Assembly (NCBI RefSeq): GCF_900105415.1
Contig: NZ_FNSM01000001.1
Coordinates: forward strand, 4,818,501 to 4,882,500
DNA from: Streptomyces sp. TLI_105
GTDB lineage: Bacteria; Actinomycetota; Actinomycetes; Streptomycetales; Streptomycetaceae
Direction of reading: 5' to 3'
DNA length: 64,000 bases
The position numbers were made by a program, and so were the translations under genes. The notes below the pieces were generated by a model. That model made no database searches, was not told where the DNA came from, and was given only the letters and a program-made list of their open reading frames with translations. How positions within the stretch are numbered: the first letter of the stretch is position 1; each line of letters begins with the position of its first letter. This document shows positions 1 through 7,499 of this stretch, in pieces.

Positions 1-512
1 CGGCGCGCGTGGTCGGCGGAGTTGTCCGGCACGTACATCCGGGGCTGGGCGGGTATCGGGCGGGCGAGCAGGGCGCTCAGCAGCCCCAGGTCGTCGTCCT
101 CGTCGAGGACGCGGCCGTCGGAGCGCTCCGCCGTCCAGCCCTGCAGCGGACCGGTCGGGAGACGGGAGGCGGCGAGCCGCGCCTCCGACTCCTCCGTGTA
201 CAGCTCGTGCTGCTCGGTGCCGTCCCGGCCGGCGTTGTGCACGAGCTCCCAGAGGCTGAGCGCGCTGCCGTCGGCGAGCAGATAGGTGTGGCGGTGGGTC
301 GTGCGGTGCAGCGACGCGCTGTGGTGCGAGGAGTGCAGCGCGCTGGAGTGGGCGAGCGCCGTGCCGAGGCGCTCGACGGTCGAGTCGGGCAGGTCGAAGG
401 AGTTGAGCGCCCGGCCGAGGAGCCGCTCAAGGTGCGCCTCGGTCGTCTCGTACGGATCGTGAGGATCCTGCGGATCGTTCAAGAGGGTCTCCAGGCCGTC
501 GCCGCATGTCAC
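1..512 (-). CDS. DUF6227 family protein, C-terminal part off the window
   Basis: The frame is open from a GTG at 512 through base 1, so the 3' end is missing. The visible 170 residues include a PYETTEAHLERLLGRAL-like start, a His/Ser-rich segment (SSALHSSHHSASLH) and an acidic LDEDDDLGLL stretch. These match my memory of the streptomycete DUF6227 family, whose function is unknown. No signal peptide or membrane segment is visible. The GTG at 512 has no clear Shine-Dalgarno. A TTG at about 479, just before the conserved DPYETTE segment, is an alternative start. The family call is from memory of its N-terminal sequence, and no biochemical role can be inferred. Confidence 0.6.
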   Translation of the reverse strand, partial: MTCGDGLETLLNDPQDPHDPYETTEAHLERLLGRALNSFDLPDSTVERLGTALAHSSALHSSHHSASLHRTTHRHTYLLADGSALSLWELVHNAGRDGTEQHELYTEESEARLAASRLPTGPLQGWTAERSDGRVLDEDDDLGLLSALLARPIPAQPRMYVPDNSADHAR

Positions 513-620
513 TTGGTGCTTGCTTAACGTAGTCCCTGGGTCTGACATCGTGTCCGGGGTTCCGGCAAAACGAAGGGTCCTCACGGGAAGTTCCCGCCGA
601 TTTTCCCAACTCCCTTCCTC

Positions 621-1697
621 TTACCGGGAGTACGCGCCCGCCTCCGGTCCGTACAGCTCGCCGTACGAGGGGAAGTCGCCGCCGGGACCGCGCCCGCCGC
701 CCGGGGCCGCGAGGACCGCGCGGACGATCGCCCGGGTCACCAGATCCGCGCCCGCCGCCAGGATCTCGTTCAGGGCGAGCGGGCCCGCCCCCTCCGGCAG
801 TTCCCGCGCCCCGGTGGCGAGGGCGAAGACCGTGTCCCCGTCGTTCATCAGGTGCACCGGCCGCACCGCGCGCGCGATGCCGTCGTGCGCCGTGCCCGCG
901 ACCTTCCGCGCCTGGGCCCGGGTCAGCGCCGCGTCCGTCGCGACCACGGCGAGCGTGGTGTTCAGCGGGGGAGGGGCGGACGCCTTCCGCGCCCCCGCGA
1001 GCCGCCGCTGGGCCGCCTCGTGGACGGTGGCGTCCGGGAAGGCGGGCCGGCCGGCCTCGAAGTAGCTGCCGTACGGGACGCCCGTCGACGGGTCGACGGC
1101 CGAACCCACCGCGTTCACCACGACCAGCGCCCCGACCGTGATCCCCGACTCCAGGACGGTGCTCGCCGTCCCCACCCCACCCCGCAGGCCGCCGACCACG
1201 GCCCCCGTGCCCGCGCCGACCGCGCCCGTCCTCACGCGCGCGTGGTCCCCGCTCGCGGCGGCCGCCTCCGCCGCCGCCCGACCCGTCGCCGCGTCCGGGC
1301 GGGCCGTGAAGTCGCCGCCCCGGCCCAGGTCGAAGACGCACGCGGCGGGCACCACCGGCACCACGTGGGACGGATCGGGGCCCACCCGTACGCCCCGGTT
1401 CCGCTCCGCCAGCCAGGCCATCACCCCGGCGGCCGCGTCCAGGCCGTACGCGCTGCCGCCCGTCAGGACGACCGCGTCGATCCGCTGGACCACGTTCCGC
1501 GGGTCCAGGGCGTCCGTCTCCCGCGTGCCCGGCCCGCCGCCCCGGACGTCCACGGCGGCCACGACCCCGCCCTCCGGGGCCAGGACCACCGTGGTGCCGC
1601 TCAACGCCCCGGGACCGGCCACGCGCGCGTGCCCCACGCGCAGCCCGCTCACGTCGGTGATCCCGTCCTGCCCGTCCGTCGCTTCGGGAAGTGTCAT
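621..1697 (-). CDS. P1 family (S58) self-processing aminopeptidase, DmpA-like
   Basis: A 358-residue protein of the DmpA/L-aminopeptidase family (MEROPS S58), which are N-terminal nucleophile hydrolases that cut themselves into two chains to expose the catalytic residue. The N-terminal ITDVSGLRVGHA and VVLTGGSAYGLDAA segments are typical. The expected cleavage site lies in the PLNTTLAVV motif between Asn246 and Thr247, giving chains of about 246 and 112 residues. Thr replaces the Ser of DmpA itself, as in other actinobacterial members. There is no signal peptide, so it should be cytoplasmic. The ATG at 1697 follows AGGGG closely. It lies 27 bp downstream of the SDR gene on the same strand and may be co-transcribed with it. 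The physiological substrate is unknown. Confidence 0.85.
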   Translation of the reverse strand: MTLPEATDGQDGITDVSGLRVGHARVAGPGALSGTTVVLAPEGGVVAAVDVRGGGPGTRETDALDPRNVVQRIDAVVLTGGSAYGLDAAAGVMAWLAERNRGVRVGPDPSHVVPVVPAACVFDLGRGGDFTARPDAATGRAAAEAAAASGDHARVRTGAVGAGTGAVVGGLRGGVGTASTVLESGITVGALVVVNAVGSAVDPSTGVPYGSYFEAGRPAFPDATVHEAAQRRLAGARKASAPPPLNTTLAVVATDAALTRAQARKVAGTAHDGIARAVRPVHLMNDGDTVFALATGARELPEGAGPLALNEILAAGADLVTRAIVRAVLAAPGGGRGPGGDFPSYGELYGPEAGAYSR

Positions 1698-1723
1698 GTC
1701 CCCTGCCTACCACGGTGCTTGGC

Positions 1724-2521
1724 TCAGCGCTTGGGTCCGAGGTAGGTGCCGCCCGAGGCGTCGAGCACGGTGCCGGTGATCCAGCGGCCGTCCTCCGAGG
1801 CCAGGAAGGCCACCGGGTCGGCGATGTCCTCCGGCTGCCCGACCCACGGCAGCGCCTGACCGCCGATCAGCATGCCCTCCAGCTGCGGCATCGCCGCCAT
1901 GGCGGCGGTGAGGCCGGCGGTCTGCGTCGGGCCGGGGGCGACCGTGTTGACGGTGATCCGGCGCTCCCCGACCACGTTGGCGAGGGTGCGCGTGAAGGTC
2001 TCCATCGCCCCCTTCGTCATCGCGTACGCCAGCTCGTCGGCGAGTGCGATCCGGGTGACGGCCGAACCGATGTTGATGATCCGTCCGCCGTCGCGCAGCA
2101 TCGGCAGCAGCCCCTGGACGAGGAAGTACGGCGCCCGGACGTTGACCGCGAAGACGCGGTCGAACTGCTCGGGCGTCTCGTCCGCGAGGTGGCCGCCCGA
2201 GGTGGTCGCGGCGGCGTTGTTGACCAGGACGTCGAGCACGGCCTCCCCGGTGTGGGCGGCGAGCCCGGCCCGGACGCCCTCGACCAGGGCGGGCGCCCCG
2301 TCGTGCGCGGCCAGATCGGCCCCGACGGAGAAGGCCCGCCCGCCGTCCCGGGCGATCAGGTCCACGGTCTCCTGCGCGGCGGCGGCGTCCTGCCCGTAGT
2401 GCACGGCGACGAGCATCCCGTCGGCGGCGAGCCGCCGGGCGATCGCCCGCCCGATCCCCCGGGAGGAACCGGTGACGAGGGCGGTACGGGGGGTGGCGTC
2501 GGCGGGGATGTGCTGCTGCAT
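1724..2521 (-). CDS. SDR family oxidoreductase
   Basis: A 265-residue classical short-chain dehydrogenase/reductase. It shows the TGSSRGIG nucleotide-binding glycine motif near residue 16, an NNAA segment, a catalytic Ser in INIGSAV, and Tyr166-AMT-Lys170 as the YxxxK pair. The C-terminal ITGTVLDASGG is the usual SDR tail. The frame stays open far upstream, but the ATG at 2521 has a good AGGAG eight bases before it and begins exactly where SDR homology begins, so longer starts are rejected. The cofactor-binding residues after beta-2 (HYGQDAAAA) suggest NADP(H), but this is not decisive. The substrate is unknown. It is probably first in an operon with the downstream P1 peptidase. Confidence 0.9.
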   Translation of the reverse strand: MQQHIPADATPRTALVTGSSRGIGRAIARRLAADGMLVAVHYGQDAAAAQETVDLIARDGGRAFSVGADLAAHDGAPALVEGVRAGLAAHTGEAVLDVLVNNAAATTSGGHLADETPEQFDRVFAVNVRAPYFLVQGLLPMLRDGGRIINIGSAVTRIALADELAYAMTKGAMETFTRTLANVVGERRITVNTVAPGPTQTAGLTAAMAAMPQLEGMLIGGQALPWVGQPEDIADPVAFLASEDGRWITGTVLDASGGTYLGPKR

Positions 2522-2793
2522 GGCGATCTCCTCGGGTCTTCCGTGCGGCCCGGGGCGTTTCCCCGGGGCACGGGAAGAACACTCGCGCCGGACGCTGACG
2601 AACCACTGACGACCACCTGACACCCACTGACGGACCCCGCCCGCCGCACCGCCCGTCGCGGTCAGCCGCCCCGCCGGTACGGCACCCACCCCGTCGCGGG
2701 CGCGCCCGCCGGGGCGGTGCCCACCCCTCGCGCCCCCGTGGCTGGCGCGCCCGCCGGGGCGGTGCCTACCCCAGCGCCCTCGTTGTGGGCATG

Positions 2794-2813
2794 CGTTCCG
2801 CCGGGGCGGAACG
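2794..2813. repeat. 20-bp palindrome CGTTCCGCC-GG-GGCGGAACG
   Basis: Perfect nine-base arms (CGTTCCGCC/GGCGGAACG) around a GG centre. The pairing extends imperfectly outward (TTGTG at the left, CACAA at the right), so a stem of about 18 bp with internal mismatches is possible. It has no T-rich tail and is not placed directly behind a gene, so it is a repeat element rather than an obvious terminator. Confidence 0.7.
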
Positions 2814-2842
2814 GGTGGGCACAACGGAACGGCGCCCTTGCC

Positions 2843-2928
2843 GGCGCCAGAGGCTCCCGCGCCTGGACCCGCACCGGCAGGTACGGCGCACGCGTGGTGC
2901 GGGTCCAGGCGCGGAACGCGAAGGCGCC
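2843..2928. repeat. Large intergenic inverted repeat with 17-bp perfect core arms
   Basis: The arms 2859-2875 and 2896-2912 (GCGCCTGGACCCGCACC and its complement) pair perfectly around a 20-base loop. Flanking GGCGCC copies at 2843-2848 and 2923-2928 extend the structure to about 86 bases with interior mismatches. No coding potential is seen. It could be the folded RNA of a small intergenic repeat family. Confidence 0.75.
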
Positions 2929-2950
2929 ACTGAGGGGGTCGTCCCGTGTG

Positions 2951-2998
2951 TCCACCCTCCCCCAAGCTCTCGGCTTCGCTCGAGCAGGGGGGACCCCC
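2951..2998. repeat. Widespread Streptomyces intergenic element
   Basis: A short element with C-rich and G-rich ends (CCTCCCCC ... GGGGGGACC) enclosing AGCTCTCGGCTTCGCTCGAG. From memory this sequence is scattered between genes in many streptomycetes. The ends can pair to form a hairpin. Its function is not established. The identification is recall, not a search. Confidence 0.6.
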
Positions 2999-3142
2999 TC
3001 GCCCCAGCGGGACGATTGCCCACACGGGCGGGGGAACCGCCCCGCAGGCGCGCGCCCACACGGTCGGGGGCCCCACACGGGCGCGGGCACCGGCCGGGCG
3101 CGGGCACCGCCCGGGGGCAGGTGGGGGTACGGGGCCGTGGGA

Positions 3143-3365
3143 TCAGGGGCCCGTCAGGTGGGCGTTCGTCTCCGTCACGAGATCAGCGAGCGCCCCCGCG
3201 TCCACAGGACGCCTCGTCGCCGACGCCGAGCGAGCCGTACAGGAACTCCAGGATCGCGTCCTTGTCGACGAGCGGCAGCCCGAGCCCGGTGGCGAGCCGT
3301 CGCCCCAGGGTCGTCTTCCCGCTCGCGGGCAGCCCGGAGACGATCACGAAGGCCTTGTCGTTCAC
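3143..3365 (-). pseudogene. Remnant of a small P-loop AAA/kinase gene with an internal deletion
   Basis: A GTG at 3365 overlaps the TGA of the upstream AfsR-like gene (GTGA) and opens a 60-codon frame ending at 3183. It starts like a complete kinase: VNDKAFVIVSGLPASGKTTL with a Walker A motif (GLPASGKT), then LVDKDAILEFLYGSLGVGD. Homologues of this type run about 170-200 residues, and here the frame becomes CGRGGAR-stop. In another frame, from about 3208 to 3143, the sequence reads PVDAGALADLVTETNAHLTGP-stop, which looks like the natural C-terminus of the same protein. The simplest reading is a deletion of roughly 100 codons that also shifted the frame. A short peptide could still be made by coupling to the regulator gene, but it lacks the rest of the fold. 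Confidence 0.75.
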
Positions 3366-5986
3366 GCCGGCAGCCCCGCCCGGCGGGCCGTGTCCGCCGC
3401 GCGGGCGCGGTCGGCCGCCGCCGACGCGGCGTCCCCGGCGGCCTCGTGGACGGCGGCGCGGCGGTGGAGCAGGTCGACGACGTCCTCGGCGACCCCCAGC
3501 GACTCGAAGAGCTCCAGGGCCTCCGCGAGCAGGGGCAGCGGCTCGGCGGTGTGCGCCGCCAGCCCCTCCAGCGCGGTCGCCGTCCCCCACCGCTCCCCGA
3601 GCGCCCGGAAGCCGGAGAGGGCCTGGACGAAGAGGGCCTTCGAGGACGCCAGGTGGGCGTGGCCCACCTGGCCGAGGGCGCGGGACCAGGGGTCGTCGCC
3701 CATGCGGAGGCCCTTCAGGGGGCCTATGGACGTCGACCAGAGGAAGGCCGTGTACGGCTGCCTGAGCGGAGCCGTGCGCGCGACGAGGAACTCCCGCGCC
3801 CGGTCCACGTGTTCGCCTTCCCGGAGGCCCGCCGCGAGGACGCACAGCGCGTACTCCTCGCCCAGTTCCGCCGTCGGCTCCACCCGGTCGAGGAGCTCCG
3901 CGACCGGCGCCGCCACCCGGCCCCGGAGCCCGCGCAGCCACCAGTACGGGCTGAGCGCGGCCACCAGCCGCAGCCCGTCCTCGGGCGTGCCGCGCCGCAG
4001 CGCCGCCCGCAGGTTCGCGTCCTCCGCGTCCAGCCGGGCCAGCCACTCCAGCTGGGCGGGCCCGCGCAGTTCGGGGTCGGCCGCCTCGGCGAGCTCCCGG
4101 TAGTACGCGTGGTGGGCGGCGATCGCCGGGTCCCCGTCCGGGAGCCGCTCGGCGGCGTAGGCGCGGATCGTCTCCAGCATCCGGTACCGGCCGTCGTCCC
4201 GTACCTCCACCAGCGACTTCTCCACGAGCGAGGCCAGCGGGTCCGCGCCCGCGCCGCACACCCGGGCCACCGCCTCCGCCGTCGCGCCGCCCCGGAACAC
4301 GGAGAGCCGCGCGGCCAGTTCCCGCTCGTCCGGTTCGAGCAGCGACCAGCTCCACTCGACCACGGCCCGCAGCGTCCGGTGCCGCTCCGGCGCGGTGCGG
4401 TCCCCGCGCGACAGCAGTTCGAACCGCTCGCCGAGGCCGTCCGCCAGCTCCTCCACGGTCAGGGTCCTCAGGCGGGCGGCCGCGAGCTCGACGGCGAGCG
4501 GCAGCCCGTCGAGGCCCGCACAGAGCTCCGCCACGCGCGCGTGGCCCGTGAATCCGGGCCGGACCGCCGCCGCCCGCCGCACGAACAGCTCCTCCGCCGC
4601 GTCCGGCGCGAGGGCGCCGAGCGGCAGCAGGGACTCCCCGGTGATGCCGAGCGCCTCCCGGCTCGTCGTCAGCATCCGCAGCCCCGGGCAGGCGGCGAGC
4701 AGTCGTCGTACGAGGAGTGCCGTCTCCGTGACGACGTGCTCGCAGTTGTCCACGATCAGCAGCACCGACCGTCCGGCCAGGGCCGTTTCGAGCCGCGCCG
4801 CGCCCCGTACGCCGAGCGCCGCCGCGAAGGCCTCGGCGACCTCGACAGAGACGGAGCCCGTACGCCCGTCGCCGGCAGTCGCGGAGCCCGTATGCCCGTC
4901 GCCGGGAGCCGCGGAGCCCGTATGCCCGTCGCCGGCAGCCGCGGAGCCCGTACGCCCGGCAGCCGCCCCGGTCCCGCTCGCCGTGGAGCCCGTACGTCCG
5001 CCCCCGCCGCCCATCGACCCCGCGCCCCCGACCGCCCCCAGGTCCACGAACCTCACCTCCCCCGGCAGCCCCGCGCCCACCTCCAGCGCCAGCCGGGTCT
5101 TGCCCGCGCCACCCGGGCCCACCAGGGTCACCAGGCGCGCGGCCGCCACCAGGGCGGCCAGCCGCTCCCGTTCCCGCTCGCGGCCCACGAAGTCCGTCAG
5201 CGGCGCGGGCAGCGGCGGGCACGTCCGGTCCGAGGCGGCCGTCCCGCCCCGCAGCACCTCCAGGTGTACGGCGGACAGTTCCGGCGACGGATCGGCCCCC
5301 AGCTCCTCGGCGAGGGCAGCCCGCACCTCCTCGTACACGGCGAGCGCCTCCGCCTGCCGTCCCGCCGCGGCGAGCGCCCGCATCTGCAGCCCGCGCAGCC
5401 GCTCCCGCAGCGGCTGCTCCCGCACCGACCGCTCCAACTCCCTTACGAGTGCGGTCAGGTCACCGCCGACGGCCAGCTCGGCGGCCGCCCACTCCTCCAC
5501 CGCGTCGAGCCGCAGCGCGTCGAGCCGGGCCGCCTGGCCCGCGGCGAACGGCGCGTCCCGCACGTCGGCGAGCGCCGGCCCCCGCCAGAGCCCGAGCGCC
5601 TCCCGCAGCAGGCCGGCCGCGCGGCCGGGGTCGCCCGCCGCACGCGCGCGCGTACCCTCCCGGGCGAGCGCCTCGAAGCGCAGGACGTCCACGTCCGTGG
5701 CGGGGTCGCCGACGGCCAGCCGGTATCCGGCGGGCGAGAACTCGACCGTTACGCCCGGCGGGAGGGCCCGGCGCAGCCGCGAGACCTGGGCCTGGAGCGC
5801 GCCCTGGGCGCCGGCCGGCGGCTCGTCCCCGTACAGCCCGTCGACGAGCCGCTCCACCGGGACGGTCCTGCCCGCGTCGAGGAGGAGCCGGGCGAGCAGG
5901 GCGCGGACCTTGGGGCCGCCGGTGGCGGGCGCCGGGGTGCCGGTGGCATCGGTGGTCGCGAGCGGCCCGAGGAGGCGGAAGATCAT
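3362..5986 (-). CDS. AfsR/SARP-type transcriptional regulator (winged helix, BTAD, NB-ARC-like ATPase)
   Basis: An 874-residue regulator. Residues 1-90 form an OmpR-like winged helix (FRLLGPL, VSRLRRAL). Residues 95-245 are a bacterial transcriptional activation domain (LWRGPALADV, LQMRALAAAGRQAEALAVYEEVRAAL). A STAND-type ATPase follows, with Walker A GPGGAGKT near residue 290 and Walker B VLLIVDNCEH near 407. The C-terminal third is helical and repeat-like, resembling a degenerate TPR region. Such proteins activate promoters, often of secondary metabolism, under ATP-dependent self-control. The target is not visible because no biosynthetic cluster lies nearby. Odd feature: Gly/Thr/Ser-rich tandem repeats are inserted between Walker A and Walker B. 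The ATG at 5986 lacks a clear Shine-Dalgarno. The gene overlaps the kinase remnant downstream. Confidence 0.88.
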   Translation of the reverse strand: MIFRLLGPLATTDATGTPAPATGGPKVRALLARLLLDAGRTVPVERLVDGLYGDEPPAGAQGALQAQVSRLRRALPPGVTVEFSPAGYRLAVGDPATDVDVLRFEALAREGTRARAAGDPGRAAGLLREALGLWRGPALADVRDAPFAAGQAARLDALRLDAVEEWAAAELAVGGDLTALVRELERSVREQPLRERLRGLQMRALAAAGRQAEALAVYEEVRAALAEELGADPSPELSAVHLEVLRGGTAASDRTCPPLPAPLTDFVGRERERERLAALVAAARLVTLVGPGGAGKTRLALEVGAGLPGEVRFVDLGAVGGAGSMGGGGGRTGSTASGTGAAAGRTGSAAAGDGHTGSAAPGDGHTGSATAGDGRTGSVSVEVAEAFAAALGVRGAARLETALAGRSVLLIVDNCEHVVTETALLVRRLLAACPGLRMLTTSREALGITGESLLPLGALAPDAAEELFVRRAAAVRPGFTGHARVAELCAGLDGLPLAVELAAARLRTLTVEELADGLGERFELLSRGDRTAPERHRTLRAVVEWSWSLLEPDERELAARLSVFRGGATAEAVARVCGAGADPLASLVEKSLVEVRDDGRYRMLETIRAYAAERLPDGDPAIAAHHAYYRELAEAADPELRGPAQLEWLARLDAEDANLRAALRRGTPEDGLRLVAALSPYWWLRGLRGRVAAPVAELLDRVEPTAELGEEYALCVLAAGLREGEHVDRAREFLVARTAPLRQPYTAFLWSTSIGPLKGLRMGDDPWSRALGQVGHAHLASSKALFVQALSGFRALGERWGTATALEGLAAHTAEPLPLLAEALELFESLGVAEDVVDLLHRRAAVHEAAGDAASAAADRARAADTARRAGLPA
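4852..4965. repeat. 30-bp tandem repeat inside the AfsR-like gene
   Basis: The unit begins CGGAGCCCGTACGCCCGTCG and repeats with a 30-base period at 4852, 4882 and 4912, with a shortened copy at 4942 and a more degenerate one near 4982. The period is ten codons, so the frame is kept. The protein reads about four GDGxTGSAxA blocks at residues 341-379, between Walker A and Walker B. Copies differ by only a few bases, which suggests recent expansion by slippage. Confidence 0.9.
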
Positions 5987-6050
5987 GTGCGGATTGTGTC
6001 CCGGTGGACGGCCGCTCTTCCAGCCTCCGGTCTCCGGGGCCCGTCAGGCC

Positions 6051-7229
6051 TCAGGCCGTCGTCCTCGCGCGCGTGCGGGGGTTGCGGGCGGTCAGGGTGA
6101 CCCCGACGGCGACCGTGGCCGCCGCGACGAGCCCGGCCGCGAGGACCGCCCAGCGACCCGCGAACGAGCACATCAGGATCGCGAACGAGGAGACCGGCAG
6201 GACCAGTTGTTGGGCGATGCCGACCTTGAAGTAGCGGGCGTGCAGCAGCCACACCGACAGCAGGAACACGGCCGAGGGGATCGTCACGGCGGCGGAGGCG
6301 GCGAGCGTGGAGATGTGGGCCTTGCCCACGGCCTGCTCGACGGCGATCTCCAGGCCGGCCCCGACGGCGGCGGCCGACGCGAAGATCACGTAGTGGCCGT
6401 AGCCCCACAGGAAGCCCTGGCGGCTGGAGGTCAGCCGGTCGTGGGCGGGCACGACGAAGTAGATCCACCAGGCGGCGAAGACCAGCAGCAGGCCGCCCGC
6501 GGCGATCGGCAGCACCTCGCCGAGGGCGTCGTTCTCGACGATGCCGGTCTTCACGGCGACGGTGGCGGCGGCGACGGTCTCGCCCAGCACGATGATGGTG
6601 AACAGGCCGTACCGCTCGGCGATGTGGTGCGGATGCCAGGTGCTGGCGGTCTCCTTCTCCGCGTACACGGGCACGGCCATCTCGGCCACCACCATGACGA
6701 GGAAGACCCAGGGGCGGGCCGACTCGGGCGCGAGGACCAGCGCGAGCCAGCCGATCTGGACGGCGATGACCCCGCCCGCGTACCGGCGGCACATCGTCCG
6801 CTCGGCCGGGTCGGTGGCGTGGTGGGCGGCGCGCAGCCACTGCGAGGCGAGGGCGAGCCGCATCACGACGTAACCGATGTAGACGACGAGGAAGTCGTGC
6901 TCCTCGAAGGCGCGCGAGACGCCGGCGGCGAGGACGAGCACGCCGGCGATCTGGACGAGGGTGACGACCCGGTAGAGGACGTCGTCGTTGTCGTAGGCCG
7001 AGGCGAACCAGGAGAAGTTCATCCAGGCCCACCAGATCGCGAAGAAGATCATCGCGTAGTCGAGGATGCCCTCGCCGGCGTGGCCCTCGGCGATCGCGTG
7101 CACGAGTTCGGCGCCGGCCTGGGCGACGGCCACGACGAAGCAGAGGTCGAAGAAGAGCTCCAGGGGCGTGGCGGCCCGGTGCGACTCCTCGCGGGAGCGA
7201 GCGGTGAGGGGCATGAACGGTTGTGTCAT
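6051..7229 (-). CDS. ltrA: Low temperature requirement protein A (LtrA) family membrane protein
   Basis: A 392-residue polytopic membrane protein of the LtrA family. It has the conserved opening ATPLELFFDLCFVVAVAQ, followed by about ten hydrophobic segments and the central HHIAERYGLFTIIVLGET block that typifies the family. The name comes from a Listeria cold-growth mutant; the biochemical role is unknown. The frame is open further upstream on this strand, but homology starts just after the ATG at 7229. A second ATG at 7214 is possible, and neither has a strong Shine-Dalgarno. It is transcribed away from the redox operon, with 270 bases between the two starts and the AfsR-like gene downstream. 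Confidence 0.88.
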   Translation of the reverse strand: MTQPFMPLTARSREESHRAATPLELFFDLCFVVAVAQAGAELVHAIAEGHAGEGILDYAMIFFAIWWAWMNFSWFASAYDNDDVLYRVVTLVQIAGVLVLAAGVSRAFEEHDFLVVYIGYVVMRLALASQWLRAAHHATDPAERTMCRRYAGGVIAVQIGWLALVLAPESARPWVFLVMVVAEMAVPVYAEKETASTWHPHHIAERYGLFTIIVLGETVAAATVAVKTGIVENDALGEVLPIAAGGLLLVFAAWWIYFVVPAHDRLTSSRQGFLWGYGHYVIFASAAAVGAGLEIAVEQAVGKAHISTLAASAAVTIPSAVFLLSVWLLHARYFKVGIAQQLVLPVSSFAILMCSFAGRWAVLAAGLVAAATVAVGVTLTARNPRTRARTTA

Positions 7230-7480
7230 GCGCCCCAGCACAGCAGAACGGGCGGCGGGCCCCCAACACGTGCCACGCCCTGCGGGGCGCCCGCGGCCCG
7301 CGACCGGGGGCCCGGGCCCGCCCGGCGGCCATCGCCGCCCGGGGCGATCGGCACGACACGTCGTCCCCGCCTCCCCCGGCGGCCCGTCGCGGCCCGCGAG
7401 GTGTTCACGGCCCACGGGCTGCGCGACGTCCGGCCGGCTCATCACCCCCGGGGCGGTCAAAACAGGGCTAAGCGGGTCAT

Positions 7481-7499
7481 ACGGTTTTACCGTGGCCGC
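7481..7499. promoter_or_regulatory. Promoter/operator of the redox operon, probable leaderless start
   Basis: A palindrome ACGGT-TTT-ACCGT lies at 7481-7493. Its right half provides a -10-like TACCGT (7488-7493) exactly six bases before the GTG at 7500, and no Shine-Dalgarno is present. This arrangement suggests a leaderless transcript with an overlapping regulator site. Position and symmetry are seen directly; the function is inferred. Confidence 0.5.

Larger units (their letters stand above)
2522..3142. repeat. Gene-free, repeat-rich intergenic stretch
   Basis: These 621 bases hold no convincing gene. They contain several copies of a GC-rich motif built on GGGCGGTGCCCACCC and CCGCCGGGGCGG (about 2690-2820), a 20-bp palindrome at 2794-2813, a large inverted repeat at 2843-2928, and an element at 2951-2998 (CCCCCAAGCTCTCGGCTTCG core). 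I recognise that last element as recurring in intergenic regions of many Streptomyces genomes. Further GGGCGCGGGCACCG repeats occupy 3070-3130. The composition suggests an accumulation site for small intergenic repeats next to a decayed kinase gene. Confidence 0.7.

Noticed and set aside
2717..6100. Very long open frame on the plus strand opposite the AfsR-like gene
   Set aside because: Arg/Pro/Gly/Val-rich shadow of a GC-rich gene with no domain. The minus-strand gene has clear winged-helix, BTAD and ATPase motifs.
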